Positions 1 through 7,042 of a stretch of DNA of 9,135 nucleotides are shown here, in pieces; within the stretch, counting starts at the first letter, position 1; each line of letters begins with the position of its first letter. A program made the translations under genes and the position numbers. The notes beneath the pieces are model-generated. The model was not told the DNA's origin. It searched no databases and was given only the letters and a program-made list of their open reading frames with translations. Source of the stretch: Chloroflexota bacterium (lineage in GTDB: Bacteria > Chloroflexota > Anaerolineae > Aggregatilineales > Phototrophicaceae); NCBI GenBank assembly GCA_023392115.1, contig JAEVZT010000609.1, forward strand, positions 1 through 9,135, in the 5' to 3' direction.

Positions 1-777
1 CTCGAAGCGCTGCCCGACGGCGCGACGCGTCTGACGCATCTCGTCCAGAGCGACCGACTGCGCCATCACATCCTGATCGTGGCGCTGGCGTTCGTCTTCC
101 TGACGCTGCCGGTGCTGGCGCTCAGTCAGGTTAATCTGATCAATGATGCGACGCTGGCACACTTTGACTGGGAAATCGCCATCATCACCATCCTGCTGAT
201 GGTCGGCGCGATTGCCGTGATTCAAACCCCGACCCGCCTCGGCGCGATCGCCATTCTCGGCGTCGAAGGCGCGCTCGTTTCGCTGACGTTCGCCCTGTTC
301 GGCGCGCCCGATGTCGCCTTCACGCAGTTGATGATCGAGGTTATCTCGCTCGTCCTGTTCGTGCTCGCCTTCCACTTCCTGCCCGATCCGATCGTCGTGC
401 GATCGCCGCGCAGCCGGCGCATTCGTGATGCGTTCGTCGCGGGGGCGTTCGGCGTGACGATGACGCTGTTGGTGCTGGTGACAGGTTCCAACCCGATCGC
501 GCCATCGATCAGCTCTTGGTACGTCGACAATGCCGAGTCGATCGGTCAGGGACACAACGTCGTCAATATCATCCTCGTCGACTTTCGTGGCATGGATACG
601 CAGGGCGAAATCGCCGTCCTCGTGATCGCCGCGATCGGCGTGCTGGCGCTGCTGCGCCTGCGACCGCACGGTCAGCCGCGTGGTCGCTACATCGAACCTG
701 ACCCGGCGGAACAGCTTGCACAGGACATCCGCGCGGCGGAAGGTAAGGAAGACTTCAGGGAAGGAGAAAGATTATGA
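1..777 (+). CDS. mrpA: Mrp Na+/H+ antiporter subunit A, C-terminal part (5' end outside window)
   Basis: C-terminal 258 residues of MrpA, the large subunit of the Mrp Na+/H+ antiporter. The frame is open from base 1 with no stop, so the NuoL-like proton-channel domain lies off the left edge. A GTG at 79 could pose as a start but has no Shine-Dalgarno, and the residues before it ([14 protein letters not shown]) look like the usual MrpA linker. Two MrpA C-terminal modules follow. The MbhD-like part (fragment residues about 57-128) has [14 protein letters not shown] at 101-114, including the conserved membrane glutamate at 113. The MbhE-like part has [19 protein letters not shown] at 185-203, followed by a final membrane helix and a charged tail. 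The stop overlaps mrpB by 4 bases (ATGA). In some organisms these modules are separate genes, but the open upstream frame argues against that here. Confidence 0.9.
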   Translation, partial: LEALPDGATRLTHLVQSDRLRHHILIVALAFVFLTLPVLALSQVNLINDATLAHFDWEIAIITILLMVGAIAVIQTPTRLGAIAILGVEGALVSLTFALFGAPDVAFTQLMIEVISLVLFVLAFHFLPDPIVVRSPRSRRIRDAFVAGAFGVTMTLLVLVTGSNPIAPSISSWYVDNAESIGQGHNVVNIILVDFRGMDTQGEIAVLVIAAIGVLALLRLRPHGQPRGRYIEPDPAEQLAQDIRAAEGKEDFREGERL

Positions 778-1205
778 GCGAGTCGGGTTTGCTCAAGCTC
801 GTCGCCCGCGTGATGATGCCAATCCTGCTCATGTTTTCGCTGTTCCTGCTCCTGCGCGGGCACAATCAGCCGGGCGGCGGATTCATCGGTGGGCTGGTCG
901 CTTCGAGCGGCATCATCCTGCTGACACTGGCATATGGCGCTTATGAAGTCCGCGAGCGCCTGCGCATCGACACCACGCGAGCGATGATGGCAGGCGTGTT
1001 CCTTGCCCTGATCGCCGGACTGATCGGGCTGGTGCTCGGCGGCGCATTTCAGGACGCTTACTGGTGGAAGCCGTTCATCCGCGGCATCGGCAGACTGGAA
1101 ATCGGGACGCCGCTGCTGTTCGACATCGGCGTCTATCTGGCAGTGTTCGGCATGGTGTCGACGATCGTCATCTACATGGCGGAAGAAGGAGAAAGGGAAG
1201 GCTGA
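774..1205 (+). CDS. mrpB: Mrp Na+/H+ antiporter subunit B
   Basis: MrpB/MnhB membrane subunit, 143 residues, a normal length for the family. The signature [14 protein letters not shown] lies at 28-41, between the first and second hydrophobic segments. About four membrane helices are visible (roughly 11-27, 35-55, 69-92 and 113-134), and [16 protein letters not shown] at 111-126 is the second family motif. The ATG at 774 overlaps the mrpA stop in ATGA and is preceded by GGAGA with a 6-base spacer, which supports this start and translational coupling. MrpB has no known catalytic role of its own; it is needed for assembly and activity of the complex. Its stop (TGA, 1203-1205) shares one base with the mrpC start. 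Confidence 0.95.
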   Translation: MSESGLLKLVARVMMPILLMFSLFLLLRGHNQPGGGFIGGLVASSGIILLTLAYGAYEVRERLRIDTTRAMMAGVFLALIAGLIGLVLGGAFQDAYWWKPFIRGIGRLEIGTPLLFDIGVYLAVFGMVSTIVIYMAEEGEREG

Positions 1206-1552
1206 TGCTGCTCATGTTTGCGCTCGCCATCGGCGTGATTTTCGCCTGTGGCGTTTACCTGATGCTTCGCCGCGCCCTGCTGCGGCTCGTGATCGGGCTG
1301 GCGCTGCTGACTTACGGCGTCAACCTGCTCCTATTCGCCATGGGCGACCTGAGCCGACGCGGCGCGCCGATCATCGATGTGACGCCCGTAGAGGAAATGG
1401 CAGACCCGATACCGCAGGCGCTCATTCTGACATCGATCGTCATCAGCTTCGGCGTGCTGGCATTCACGCTGGCGCTGGCATACCGCGCCAATCAGGTCGC
1501 GGAAAGCGACGACCTCGTCGACGTTGAAGACTTGGAAGGACAGGAGTCTTAA
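1205..1552 (+). CDS. mrpC: Mrp Na+/H+ antiporter subunit C (NuoK-like)
   Basis: MrpC/MnhC, 115 residues, homologous to NuoK of complex I. The signature ADPIPQALILTSIVI at 66-80 is clear, with three hydrophobic helices (about 1-20, 27-47 and 70-93) and an acidic C-terminal tail typical of the family. The frame is open further upstream to an ATG at 1064, but that region is the out-of-frame reading of mrpB, and the MrpC family begins at the ATG at 1205 ([10 protein letters not shown]). This ATG overlaps the mrpB stop by one base (TGATG), and a purine-rich stretch (AAGGAGAAAGGGAAGG) lies just upstream. The stop shares one base with the mrpD start (TAATG). Confidence 0.95.
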   Translation: MLLMFALAIGVIFACGVYLMLRRALLRLVIGLALLTYGVNLLLFAMGDLSRRGAPIIDVTPVEEMADPIPQALILTSIVISFGVLAFTLALAYRANQVAESDDLVDVEDLEGQES

Positions 1553-3045
1553 TGCAAAACTGGGTTATCCTGCCGCTGCTGATTCCCTTGCTCATCGGTC
1601 TGAGCTCGCTGATCCGGCGGCGCGCCTTCCGGCGGCGCGCGTTCTTGATCGGAACGTTCGCCAACATGCTCTTCTGCCTGTGGCTGCTGTACAGCACGCA
1701 GGGCGAAACCGTACTAGTGACGCAGGTCGGCGGACATCCCGCGCCGTTTGGCATTTCGCTGGTTGTCGACTCGCTCAGCGCGTTCATGCTGTCGATCACG
1801 GCGGTCGTCTCGTTCGCCATCGGCATTTACGCGACAGTGACGATTGACGCGAACCGCGAGCGTTTCGCCTTCTTCCCGCTGACCGGCTTTCTCGTCATGG
1901 GCATCAACTTCGCCTTCCTGACGGGCGACCTGTTCACGCTTTACGTGGCGTTTGAAGTGATGCTCATGTCGTCATTCGTCCTGCTGACGCTCGGCGGCGA
2001 GCGCGGGCAGATCGAAGGCGGGCTGAAGTACGTCACGCTCAACCTGATTAGCTCGACGGTCTTTCTCGCTGCCGCGGGGCTGACGTATGCCGCCGCCGGG
2101 ACACTCAACATGGCGCAGCTCGCCGAGCGGCTGGCGGGTCAGCCGTCGCCCGGTTTGACGACTGTCCTCGCCGGGCTGTTCCTAATCGTCTTCGGCATCA
2201 AAGGGGCGATCTTCCCGCTGTTCTTCTGGCTGCCCGCGTCCTACCATACGCCGCCAGTCGCGCTGACGGCACTGTTTGGCGGCTTGCTGACCAAGATCGG
2301 CATCTACGCGATGTGGCGCGTACTCGCGATGATGTTCCCGCAGGATGTCGCCTTCTTCCAACCGCTGCTGCTGGTGCTGGCGGCGCTGACGATGATCGTC
2401 GGCGTGCTCGGCGCGATCGCCCAGAACGATTTTCGCCGCCTGCTGTCGTTTCACATCATCAGCCAGATTGGTTATCTCTTGATGGGGTTGGCGCTGTTCA
2501 CCGTCGAGTCGATGACGGCGTCGGTGTTCTTCATGTTTCACGTCATCCTCGCCAAGACGGCATTGTTTATGGTCAGCGGCATCGCCAACGCGATTGAAGG
2601 CACGTATGAGCTGAAGAAACTCGGCGGCTTGCAGCAGACACATCCCCGGCTGGCGCTAATCTTCCTGCTGGCGGCGTTGGGGCTCGCCGGAACGCCACCC
2701 CTGTCTGGCTTCTGGGCGAAGTACCTGCTCCTGCGCGCCGGCGTGGAAGCCGGTCAATACGGCATCGTCGCCGTCGCGCTCGTCGTCAGCCTGCTCACGT
2801 TCTACTCGATGATCAAAATCTGGAACGAGGTGTTCTGGAAGAAGCCGCCGGAAATCCAACAGCCCGTGTCGCCATTCAGGATGCGCTGGATGATGGGGTC
2901 GACGGCGCTGCTCGCCGCGCTCGTCGTCTTGATCGGCGTGCTTGTCGAACCGGTTACCCAGCTCTCGCGCCACATCGCCGAGGGCATCACCTCGCCAGCC
3001 ACCTACATTGACACCGTGTTGATGAATGACGGAGAGGGCGAATGA
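1552..3045 (+). CDS. mrpD: Mrp Na+/H+ antiporter subunit D (proton-translocating, NuoN/NuoM-like)
   Basis: MrpD/MnhD, 497 residues, close to the usual family length, with a string of hydrophobic helices throughout. It belongs to the proton-conducting membrane transporter family shared with NuoL/M/N. Residues expected for the proton path are present: E135 in YVAFEVMLMSS, K217 in VFGIKGAIFPL, K248 in GGLLTKIG, H301 in RRLLSFHIISQIG, and H330/K335 in FHVILAKTALF. TPPLSGFWAK at 381-390 is the late conserved loop. AGGAG sits 5 bases before the ATG, which overlaps the mrpC stop by one base. Residues 22-31 are a duplicated RRRAF pentapeptide from a 15-base tandem repeat, in the cytoplasmic loop expected after the first helix. 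With MrpA it is thought to carry out ion exchange. Confidence 0.96.
   Translation: MQNWVILPLLIPLLIGLSSLIRRRAFRRRAFLIGTFANMLFCLWLLYSTQGETVLVTQVGGHPAPFGISLVVDSLSAFMLSITAVVSFAIGIYATVTIDANRERFAFFPLTGFLVMGINFAFLTGDLFTLYVAFEVMLMSSFVLLTLGGERGQIEGGLKYVTLNLISSTVFLAAAGLTYAAAGTLNMAQLAERLAGQPSPGLTTVLAGLFLIVFGIKGAIFPLFFWLPASYHTPPVALTALFGGLLTKIGIYAMWRVLAMMFPQDVAFFQPLLLVLAALTMIVGVLGAIAQNDFRRLLSFHIISQIGYLLMGLALFTVESMTASVFFMFHVILAKTALFMVSGIANAIEGTYELKKLGGLQQTHPRLALIFLLAALGLAGTPPLSGFWAKYLLLRAGVEAGQYGIVAVALVVSLLTFYSMIKIWNEVFWKKPPEIQQPVSPFRMRWMMGSTALLAALVVLIGVLVEPVTQLSRHIAEGITSPATYIDTVLMNDGEGE
1615..1644 (+). repeat. 15-base tandem duplication inside mrpD
   Basis: Two adjacent 15-base units (1615-1629 and 1630-1644) differ by a single base (GCC versus GCG, both Ala). 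Each encodes RRRAF, giving RRRAFRRRAF at MrpD residues 22-31. The reading frame is kept, and the repeat adds positive charge in the first loop, on the side expected to face the cytoplasm. Confidence 0.85.
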
Positions 3046-3518
3046 TACTGTTTCTGATCAACCTGCTGCTCGCGCTGCTGTGGGCGTCGCTCAACCTGTT
3101 CCGCCCGGTCGATCTCGTCGGCGGGTTCATCATCGGCTACGCGCTGATCTGGCTTGCGCGCAACTGGATCGGCTACGAGGCGGTGCGCTACGTGACGCGG
3201 ATGCCGAAAACCATCATGTTCATCATCTACTACATCGGCGAATTGATCTCGTCGACGCTCGACGTGGTGCGCGCGCTGATGCGCGACCAATCGACGCTCA
3301 AGCCGGGGATCATCGCCTTTCCGCTTGAGGCAAAGACGATCCTCGAAATCCTGCTCTTGAACAACTTGCTAATTTTCACGCCGGGGACGCTCGCCGTGGA
3401 CTACTCGCACGACAGGACGGTGATGTACATTCACATCATCGACGTGCCCGACCCGGATGCAACGCGCCAGAAGATCAAGGACGGATTGGAGCGGCGTCTG
3501 CTGGAGGTGCTTCGATGA
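3042..3518 (+). CDS. mrpE: Mrp Na+/H+ antiporter subunit E
   Basis: MrpE/MnhE, 158 residues, the usual length. Hydrophobic segments fill about residues 1-40 and 57-73. A cytoplasmic region follows, with the family motif TPGTLAVD at 113-120 and VMYIHIIDVPD at 127-137, ending in a charged helix. The ATG overlaps the mrpD stop in ATGA and is preceded by GGAGAGG with a short spacer. MrpE is not homologous to a complex I subunit and is required for full antiport in the systems studied. Its stop overlaps mrpF by 4 bases. Confidence 0.95.
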   Translation: MILFLINLLLALLWASLNLFRPVDLVGGFIIGYALIWLARNWIGYEAVRYVTRMPKTIMFIIYYIGELISSTLDVVRALMRDQSTLKPGIIAFPLEAKTILEILLLNNLLIFTPGTLAVDYSHDRTVMYIHIIDVPDPDATRQKIKDGLERRLLEVLR

Positions 3519-3805
3519 CGATCGTCCTTAACATCGTCACCGTGATTCTGCTCGCTTCGCTGGCGCTGGTGATCTTGCGCCTGCTGCGTGGACCGAGCAT
3601 CGCCGACCGCGCGATCGCCGGCGATCTTGTCACGCTGCACGTCATCGCGCTGATCATGCTCTACAGCATCATCAGCGAACAATCAACGCTGATCGATCTG
3701 GTGATCGTGACCGCGATTGCCGGGTTTATCAGCGTGACGGTGATCGGCATTTACATCGAGCGCACCGCCTTAGGCAAGACGAACGGCGAGCGAGAGGAAC
3801 CATAA
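3515..3805 (+). CDS. mrpF: Mrp Na+/H+ antiporter subunit F
   Basis: MrpF/MnhF, 96 residues, typical length, with three hydrophobic helices (about 1-24, 35-54 and 59-80). The family motif RGPSIADRAIAGDLV at 25-39 contains D31 and D37, acidic residues conserved in this subunit. GGAGG lies 7 bases before the ATG, which overlaps the mrpE stop in ATGA. MrpF is a small membrane subunit and has been linked to the sodium or cholate efflux path in related systems. One base separates its stop from the mrpG start. Confidence 0.94.
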   Translation: MTIVLNIVTVILLASLALVILRLLRGPSIADRAIAGDLVTLHVIALIMLYSIISEQSTLIDLVIVTAIAGFISVTVIGIYIERTALGKTNGEREEP

Positions 3806-3806
3806 C

Positions 3807-4193
3807 ATGAACTTCACCGACATCCTCGTCGCCTTTTTTCTGCTGCTCGGCTCGGTCGCCATGTTTCTCAGTTCGGTCGGGATGCTGCGTTTTCGCGATG
3901 TCTTCCTGCGTATGCATGCGGCGACCAAGTCAAGTTCGTTTGGGATCGGCTGCATCATGATCGGCGTGGCGCTGTTCTTCGCCGACTCGCTCCTGTCGAT
4001 CCGGCTGATCGCCCTGCTGCTGATTTATCTACTGACCGTGCCAGTCGGGGCGCAGGTACTTGCCCACGCGGCACATGTCGCCCGCGTCCGCATGGCAAAA
4101 GAGACGTGGGTCGATGACCTCGCGCCGCTGCATTACCGCGACGACATCGACGAGCAGGCATCCGCAGACGAAAACCGGCGCATGGAGGTGTAA
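3807..4193 (+). CDS. mrpG: Mrp Na+/H+ antiporter subunit G
   Basis: MrpG/MnhG, 128 residues. Three hydrophobic helices (about 5-26, 45-62 and 65-90) flank the signature RFRDVFLRMHAATKSSSFG at 28-46, the family's usual R-x-x-D-x-x-x-R-x-H-A-A-T-K pattern. The last 35 residues are a hydrophilic, acidic tail. GAGGAA lies 7-8 bases before the ATG. This is the last gene of the antiporter operon. Its TAA (4191-4193) directly abuts the stop codon of the oppositely oriented LarA-like gene, so no intrinsic terminator fits between them. Confidence 0.95.
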   Translation: MNFTDILVAFFLLLGSVAMFLSSVGMLRFRDVFLRMHAATKSSSFGIGCIMIGVALFFADSLLSIRLIALLLIYLLTVPVGAQVLAHAAHVARVRMAKETWVDDLAPLHYRDDIDEQASADENRRMEV

Positions 4194-5459
4194 TTAGGCG
4201 CGCAGGCGATATAGGATTTCTCCGGCTTTCGGCACGTAGAGGATGCCTTCGCTTTCGCGTTCCTTCCATTCGTCGGGATTGATCGAGTCCGGGTCAAGGT
4301 AGCCAAGTCCCAGTTGTTCGCACAGATCGCGCGGGATGCGCGTCGCCAGCGTCACGTCAATCCGCGCCCGTTCGATGCCGTCCTCATACGTGCCGCTGCC
4401 GCGCACATGCGTGCCATGCGCCAGCACGCCCAGCGGCAGGTGCTTAAAGCGATCCCACTGCTTGAGGAAGTAGTCGCGGACGTGATAGCCCGCTTCCGCG
4501 ATGTACTTGCCATGCACTTCGCTGATCGTGTCGAGGTGCGGCGCGTACAAGACGAGTTCGCCACCGTCGGCGATCGCCGGTTCAAGTTTGTACATCGCCT
4601 TGGCAGCTGTCCACAATTCGTCATACATCGGCGGGGCGTGTGACAGGACGCGCTTATACGGCTTGTCAATCCAGCGGATGTGTCGTTCTGCCGACAAATC
4701 GGCGGCGGCTTCCCACGCCGGTATGAGATCACCGATGAACATCCCCGCCAGCCCACCGCCGACGACGACAAGGCTGACGAGCGTGACCGGCGTCGGCACG
4801 TATTCGGCGGCGGCGTGAATCATCGCGCGCACCGGCGTATCCTTGATGCCGATCGTGTTTAGGACGGTCATCAGCGCGCCGAGCCAGTGTGTCGTATTGA
4901 TCATGTCCGCGCCGGAAATGCCGGGGAACAGATACTTCGCGCCGCCGCTGAATCCGACGACCTCGTGCGGGAACGTTGGACCGACGATCAGGATCGCGTC
5001 ATAGTCGAAGATCGCCCGGTTGATGCGGATCGGCGTGTCGCCGCCAAGTGACGGATGCCACACGTCACCAGCGATCTCTTGAATCTGCGCCTGTTCGAGC
5101 ACGCCGATCTGCTGTAAGGCGTCCGGGTTCGCCCAATCGTGATTGAGCAGTCCAACGTGGCGGTACGTCGTACTGCGCTCGTCCGGTCGAATGCCGACGA
5201 GTTTCAGCAGCGACGCCTCGCTCAGCGGCGGGTGTGTGCCGAGCGCGACCATGAAGTCAAGCTGCTGCGTGTCGGAGAGGACTTCCACCAGCATACGGAA
5301 CAAAATGCCGAGTGGAATCGTTCGCGTGTGGTCAGGGATCAGCACCAGCACGCGCGCGTTGCTGAAGCGCTGCGCCAGCCCGCTGACCAACGTCTCGCTG
5401 ATCACGTCCATCGTCAGCAAACTGCCCTTCGGCGTCGTCGCTTGGGCAAGGAGTCCCAT
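4194..5459 (-). CDS. LarA-like nickel-pincer (DUF2088) hydroxyacid racemase/epimerase
   Basis: A 421-residue protein of the LarA family, close to the roughly 425 residues usual for LarA. LarA enzymes racemise or epimerise 2-hydroxyacids by hydride transfer, using the nickel-pincer cofactor NPN. Family positions are recognisable: DHTR at 43-46 (R46), ALGTHPPL at 73-80 (H76), PHEVVGF at 164-170 (H165), GGAKYLFPGISG at 172-183 (K175, expected covalent anchor of the cofactor) and H191. Matching these to the LarA catalytic set is by pattern, not by alignment. No larB, larC or larE is in the window, so the cofactor must be made elsewhere if used. The ATG at 5459 is chosen because GGAGGGG sits 8 bases before it; an in-frame ATG at 5498 would place that site inside the gene. 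The substrate is unknown; the sugar operon next door suggests a sugar acid rather than lactate. Confidence 0.85.
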   Translation of the reverse strand: MGLLAQATTPKGSLLTMDVISETLVSGLAQRFSNARVLVLIPDHTRTIPLGILFRMLVEVLSDTQQLDFMVALGTHPPLSEASLLKLVGIRPDERSTTYRHVGLLNHDWANPDALQQIGVLEQAQIQEIAGDVWHPSLGGDTPIRINRAIFDYDAILIVGPTFPHEVVGFSGGAKYLFPGISGADMINTTHWLGALMTVLNTIGIKDTPVRAMIHAAAEYVPTPVTLVSLVVVGGGLAGMFIGDLIPAWEAAADLSAERHIRWIDKPYKRVLSHAPPMYDELWTAAKAMYKLEPAIADGGELVLYAPHLDTISEVHGKYIAEAGYHVRDYFLKQWDRFKHLPLGVLAHGTHVRGSGTYEDGIERARIDVTLATRIPRDLCEQLGLGYLDPDSINPDEWKERESEGILYVPKAGEILYRLRA

Positions 5460-5467
5460 TTTATTAT

Positions 5468-5474
5468 CCCCTCC
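5468..5474 (-). promoter_or_regulatory. Strong Shine-Dalgarno of the LarA-like gene
   Basis: On the minus strand GGAGGGG is followed by an 8-base A/T-only spacer (ATAATAAA) and the ATG ending at 5459. It decides the start of the LarA-like protein and is the strongest ribosome site on the minus strand of this window, suggesting independent and efficient translation after the gap. Confidence 0.8.
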
Positions 5475-5539
5475 GTTCACCTGCTGCCTGCACTGCAAGC
5501 CACAGATTCATACCACATCGAGCTTAAGTCTAGATGAAA
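5475..5539 (-). promoter_or_regulatory. Kinase to LarA-like gap, possible weak promoter
   Basis: This is most of the only real intergenic gap in the window (5460-5547, 88 bases). On the minus strand, TGGTATGAAT at 5515-5506 resembles an extended -10 element (TG-N-TATxAx). It would place a transcript start about 40 bases before the LarA-like ATG. No good -35 lies at normal spacing; the nearest candidate, TAGACT at 5532-5527, is only 14 bases away. An imperfect palindrome, CTTGCAGTGCAGG, lies between the -10-like element and the ribosome site. All of this is suggestive only. Confidence 0.2.
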
Positions 5540-5557
5540 CGCAGGACTTATCCTGCG
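5540..5557 (-). terminator. Perfect stem-loop around the kinase stop codon (terminator or attenuator candidate)
   Basis: On the minus strand CGCAGGA-TAAG-TCCTGCG forms a perfect 7-base-pair GC-rich stem with a 4-base loop. The kinase stop TAA (5550-5548) lies in the loop. Only TTT follows before CATC, so the U-tract is too short for a confident intrinsic terminator. It could reduce readthrough into the LarA-like gene or protect the 3' end of the upstream message. Confidence 0.35.
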
Positions 5558-7032
5558 CTCGCCAGTGACGCGAACAGCGACTTGAGCGCCGGGTACGCTT
5601 GCAGATAGAGCGCGTATTTGCGCGAGTAGCGCGCATGTGCATCAAGATCGGGCTGGAGCGTCGTCCGCACGGGGAAGAAGCCTTCCGGCGCGTAGGTCGA
5701 CACCGTCCCGCTTGCTACCCGCGCCGACAGCAGCGCCCCGCGCACGCCAACGTTCTCTGCGTCCGCCGCTAACGCGATCGGGATGCCGAGCACGTCGGCG
5801 AACAACTGGCACCAGCGTTCTGAGCGCGTCCCGCCGCCAGTCAGCGTGAGCGTTTCACAGCCCGACGGCAGCAGCGCATCGATCGCGTGGCGGTAGGCGA
5901 AAACGACGCCCTCCAGCACCGCGCGATACAGATCCGCGCGCTCGCAGCCGCTGCCCATGCCGATGAACGCCGCCCGCGCCAGCGGATCGGTGAACGGCGC
6001 GCGCTCGCCGTTGAGATACGGCAGATAAAGAATGCTCGACGGCGGGCGCTCCAACCCTTCGGCGATCACGCTCTCGAAATCCGGCGCGTCGAACAAGCCG
6101 CGCGCCCATGCAAGGTTGCCGCCCGCCGTCAGCAGCGGCGCGACCTGCACAAAGCGATCGGCGTGAGGATGTGCCAGCGTGAACACGCCCTGCTCCGGCG
6201 ATCCGGGGCGTGAGTCGCTGAACGCGACCCATCCGCTCGTGCCGAGGTAGCCGTAGATGTGCCCGATCTCGCCGCTGCCCGCGCCGATCGTCGTCGCCCC
6301 GGCATCGCCCGGCGCATGATAGACGGGAGTGCCAGCACGTAGATCAAGCGCGTTAGCCGCTTCGGGCAGTAGTCTCCCCGCCAGCGCCCCTCCCGGCGCG
6401 AGATCGGGCAGTTTCGCGGTCGCAGCCCCAATCCCGAACGAGTCGAGCGTATCAGCGTCCAGCCAGCGCCGATCGGCAATATGCAGCAACCCTGTCGTCG
6501 AGGCGGTTGTGGTATCGGTCAGCGCGCATCCGGTCAGCTTGAAGACGGCATGATCGGCAGCGCCGAACAGGACGTACGCCGCGTTGTCGAGCGCCGCCGG
6601 TTCGTGGCGCTGCACCCACAGCAGCTTTGCCCACAGGCTGTCCGCTCCTTGATCGTTGCCCGTCAGCGCCCCCAGCCGATCGCGTCCACTCCGTTCAATC
6701 ACTTCCGCCGCTTCCACCTGCGCGCGCGTGTCGCTGTAGAGGATGACCGGGCGCAGCGGCTCGCCTTCAGCATCTGCAAGCACCAAGTCCTGCATCTGTC
6801 CAGTGACGGCGATCGCCCGCACCTCCCGCGGATCGGGAGCGACGGCGCGCGTGGACTCGACAACCGCCCGCCACCAGTCGCCCGCATCCTGCTCGACCAC
6901 GCCACCGCTCGCGCTGTGCGTCGGGTAGCCGACAGTGGCAGACCTAATGATGTTCCCCGCATCGCCGACCAGCGCCGCCTTAACGCCGCTCGTGCCGATA
7001 TCGAAAATCAGCCACAACGAACCGTCATTCAC
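5548..7032 (-). CDS. FGGY-family carbohydrate kinase (xylulokinase-like)
   Basis: A 494-residue ATP-dependent sugar kinase of the FGGY family, full length. The N-terminal phosphate loop LIFDIGTSGVKAALVG is at 8-23 with D11. TGQMQD follows at 78-83. D243 in GDAGATT is the expected catalytic base. Later motifs are YLGTSGWVAF at 262-271, YLPYLNGERAPF at 336-347 and the C-terminal LTGGGTRSERWCQ at 397-409, the adenine-binding region. Overall it resembles xylulokinase most, but xylulokinases usually read S-G-Q-M-H-G where this has T-G-Q-M-Q-D, so the sugar may differ. The start is a GTG at 7032 with GAGGG 7 bases upstream, overlapping the stop of the TrpA-like gene; the gap between the two genes is 10 bases. 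It probably phosphorylates the sugar brought in by the adjacent ABC importer. The substrate cannot be read from the sequence. Confidence 0.9.
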   Translation of the reverse strand: MNDGSLWLIFDIGTSGVKAALVGDAGNIIRSATVGYPTHSASGGVVEQDAGDWWRAVVESTRAVAPDPREVRAIAVTGQMQDLVLADAEGEPLRPVILYSDTRAQVEAAEVIERSGRDRLGALTGNDQGADSLWAKLLWVQRHEPAALDNAAYVLFGAADHAVFKLTGCALTDTTTASTTGLLHIADRRWLDADTLDSFGIGAATAKLPDLAPGGALAGRLLPEAANALDLRAGTPVYHAPGDAGATTIGAGSGEIGHIYGYLGTSGWVAFSDSRPGSPEQGVFTLAHPHADRFVQVAPLLTAGGNLAWARGLFDAPDFESVIAEGLERPPSSILYLPYLNGERAPFTDPLARAAFIGMGSGCERADLYRAVLEGVVFAYRHAIDALLPSGCETLTLTGGGTRSERWCQLFADVLGIPIALAADAENVGVRGALLSARVASGTVSTYAPEGFFPVRTTLQPDLDAHARYSRKYALYLQAYPALKSLFASLASAG

Positions 7033-7042
7033 GCTTCAACCC

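Noticed and set aside
79..777. Reading the first gene as a separate MbhD/E protein starting at GTG 79.
   Set aside because: The frame is open to base 1, there is no ribosome site before 79, and the preceding residues resemble the MrpA linker.
1064..1552. A longer MrpC starting at ATG 1064.
   Set aside because: It would add 47 residues encoded out of frame within mrpB; the family start is the ATG at 1205.
2182..2643. A 153-codon - strand open frame within mrpD.
   Set aside because: Gln/Arg/His-rich mirror of membrane-helix codons of MrpD; no family resemblance.
1..4193. The left cluster as respiratory complex I or a membrane-bound hydrogenase (Mbh).
   Set aside because: The order A(D/E module)-B-C-D-E-F-G, with clear MrpE, MrpF and MrpG motifs and no hydrogenase or NADH-module genes, fits an Mrp antiporter; genes further left could still change this.
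4194..5498. A longer LarA-like protein starting at ATG 5498.
   Set aside because: It would swallow the strong GGAGGGG site at 5474-5468, and its extra 13 residues do not resemble the family.
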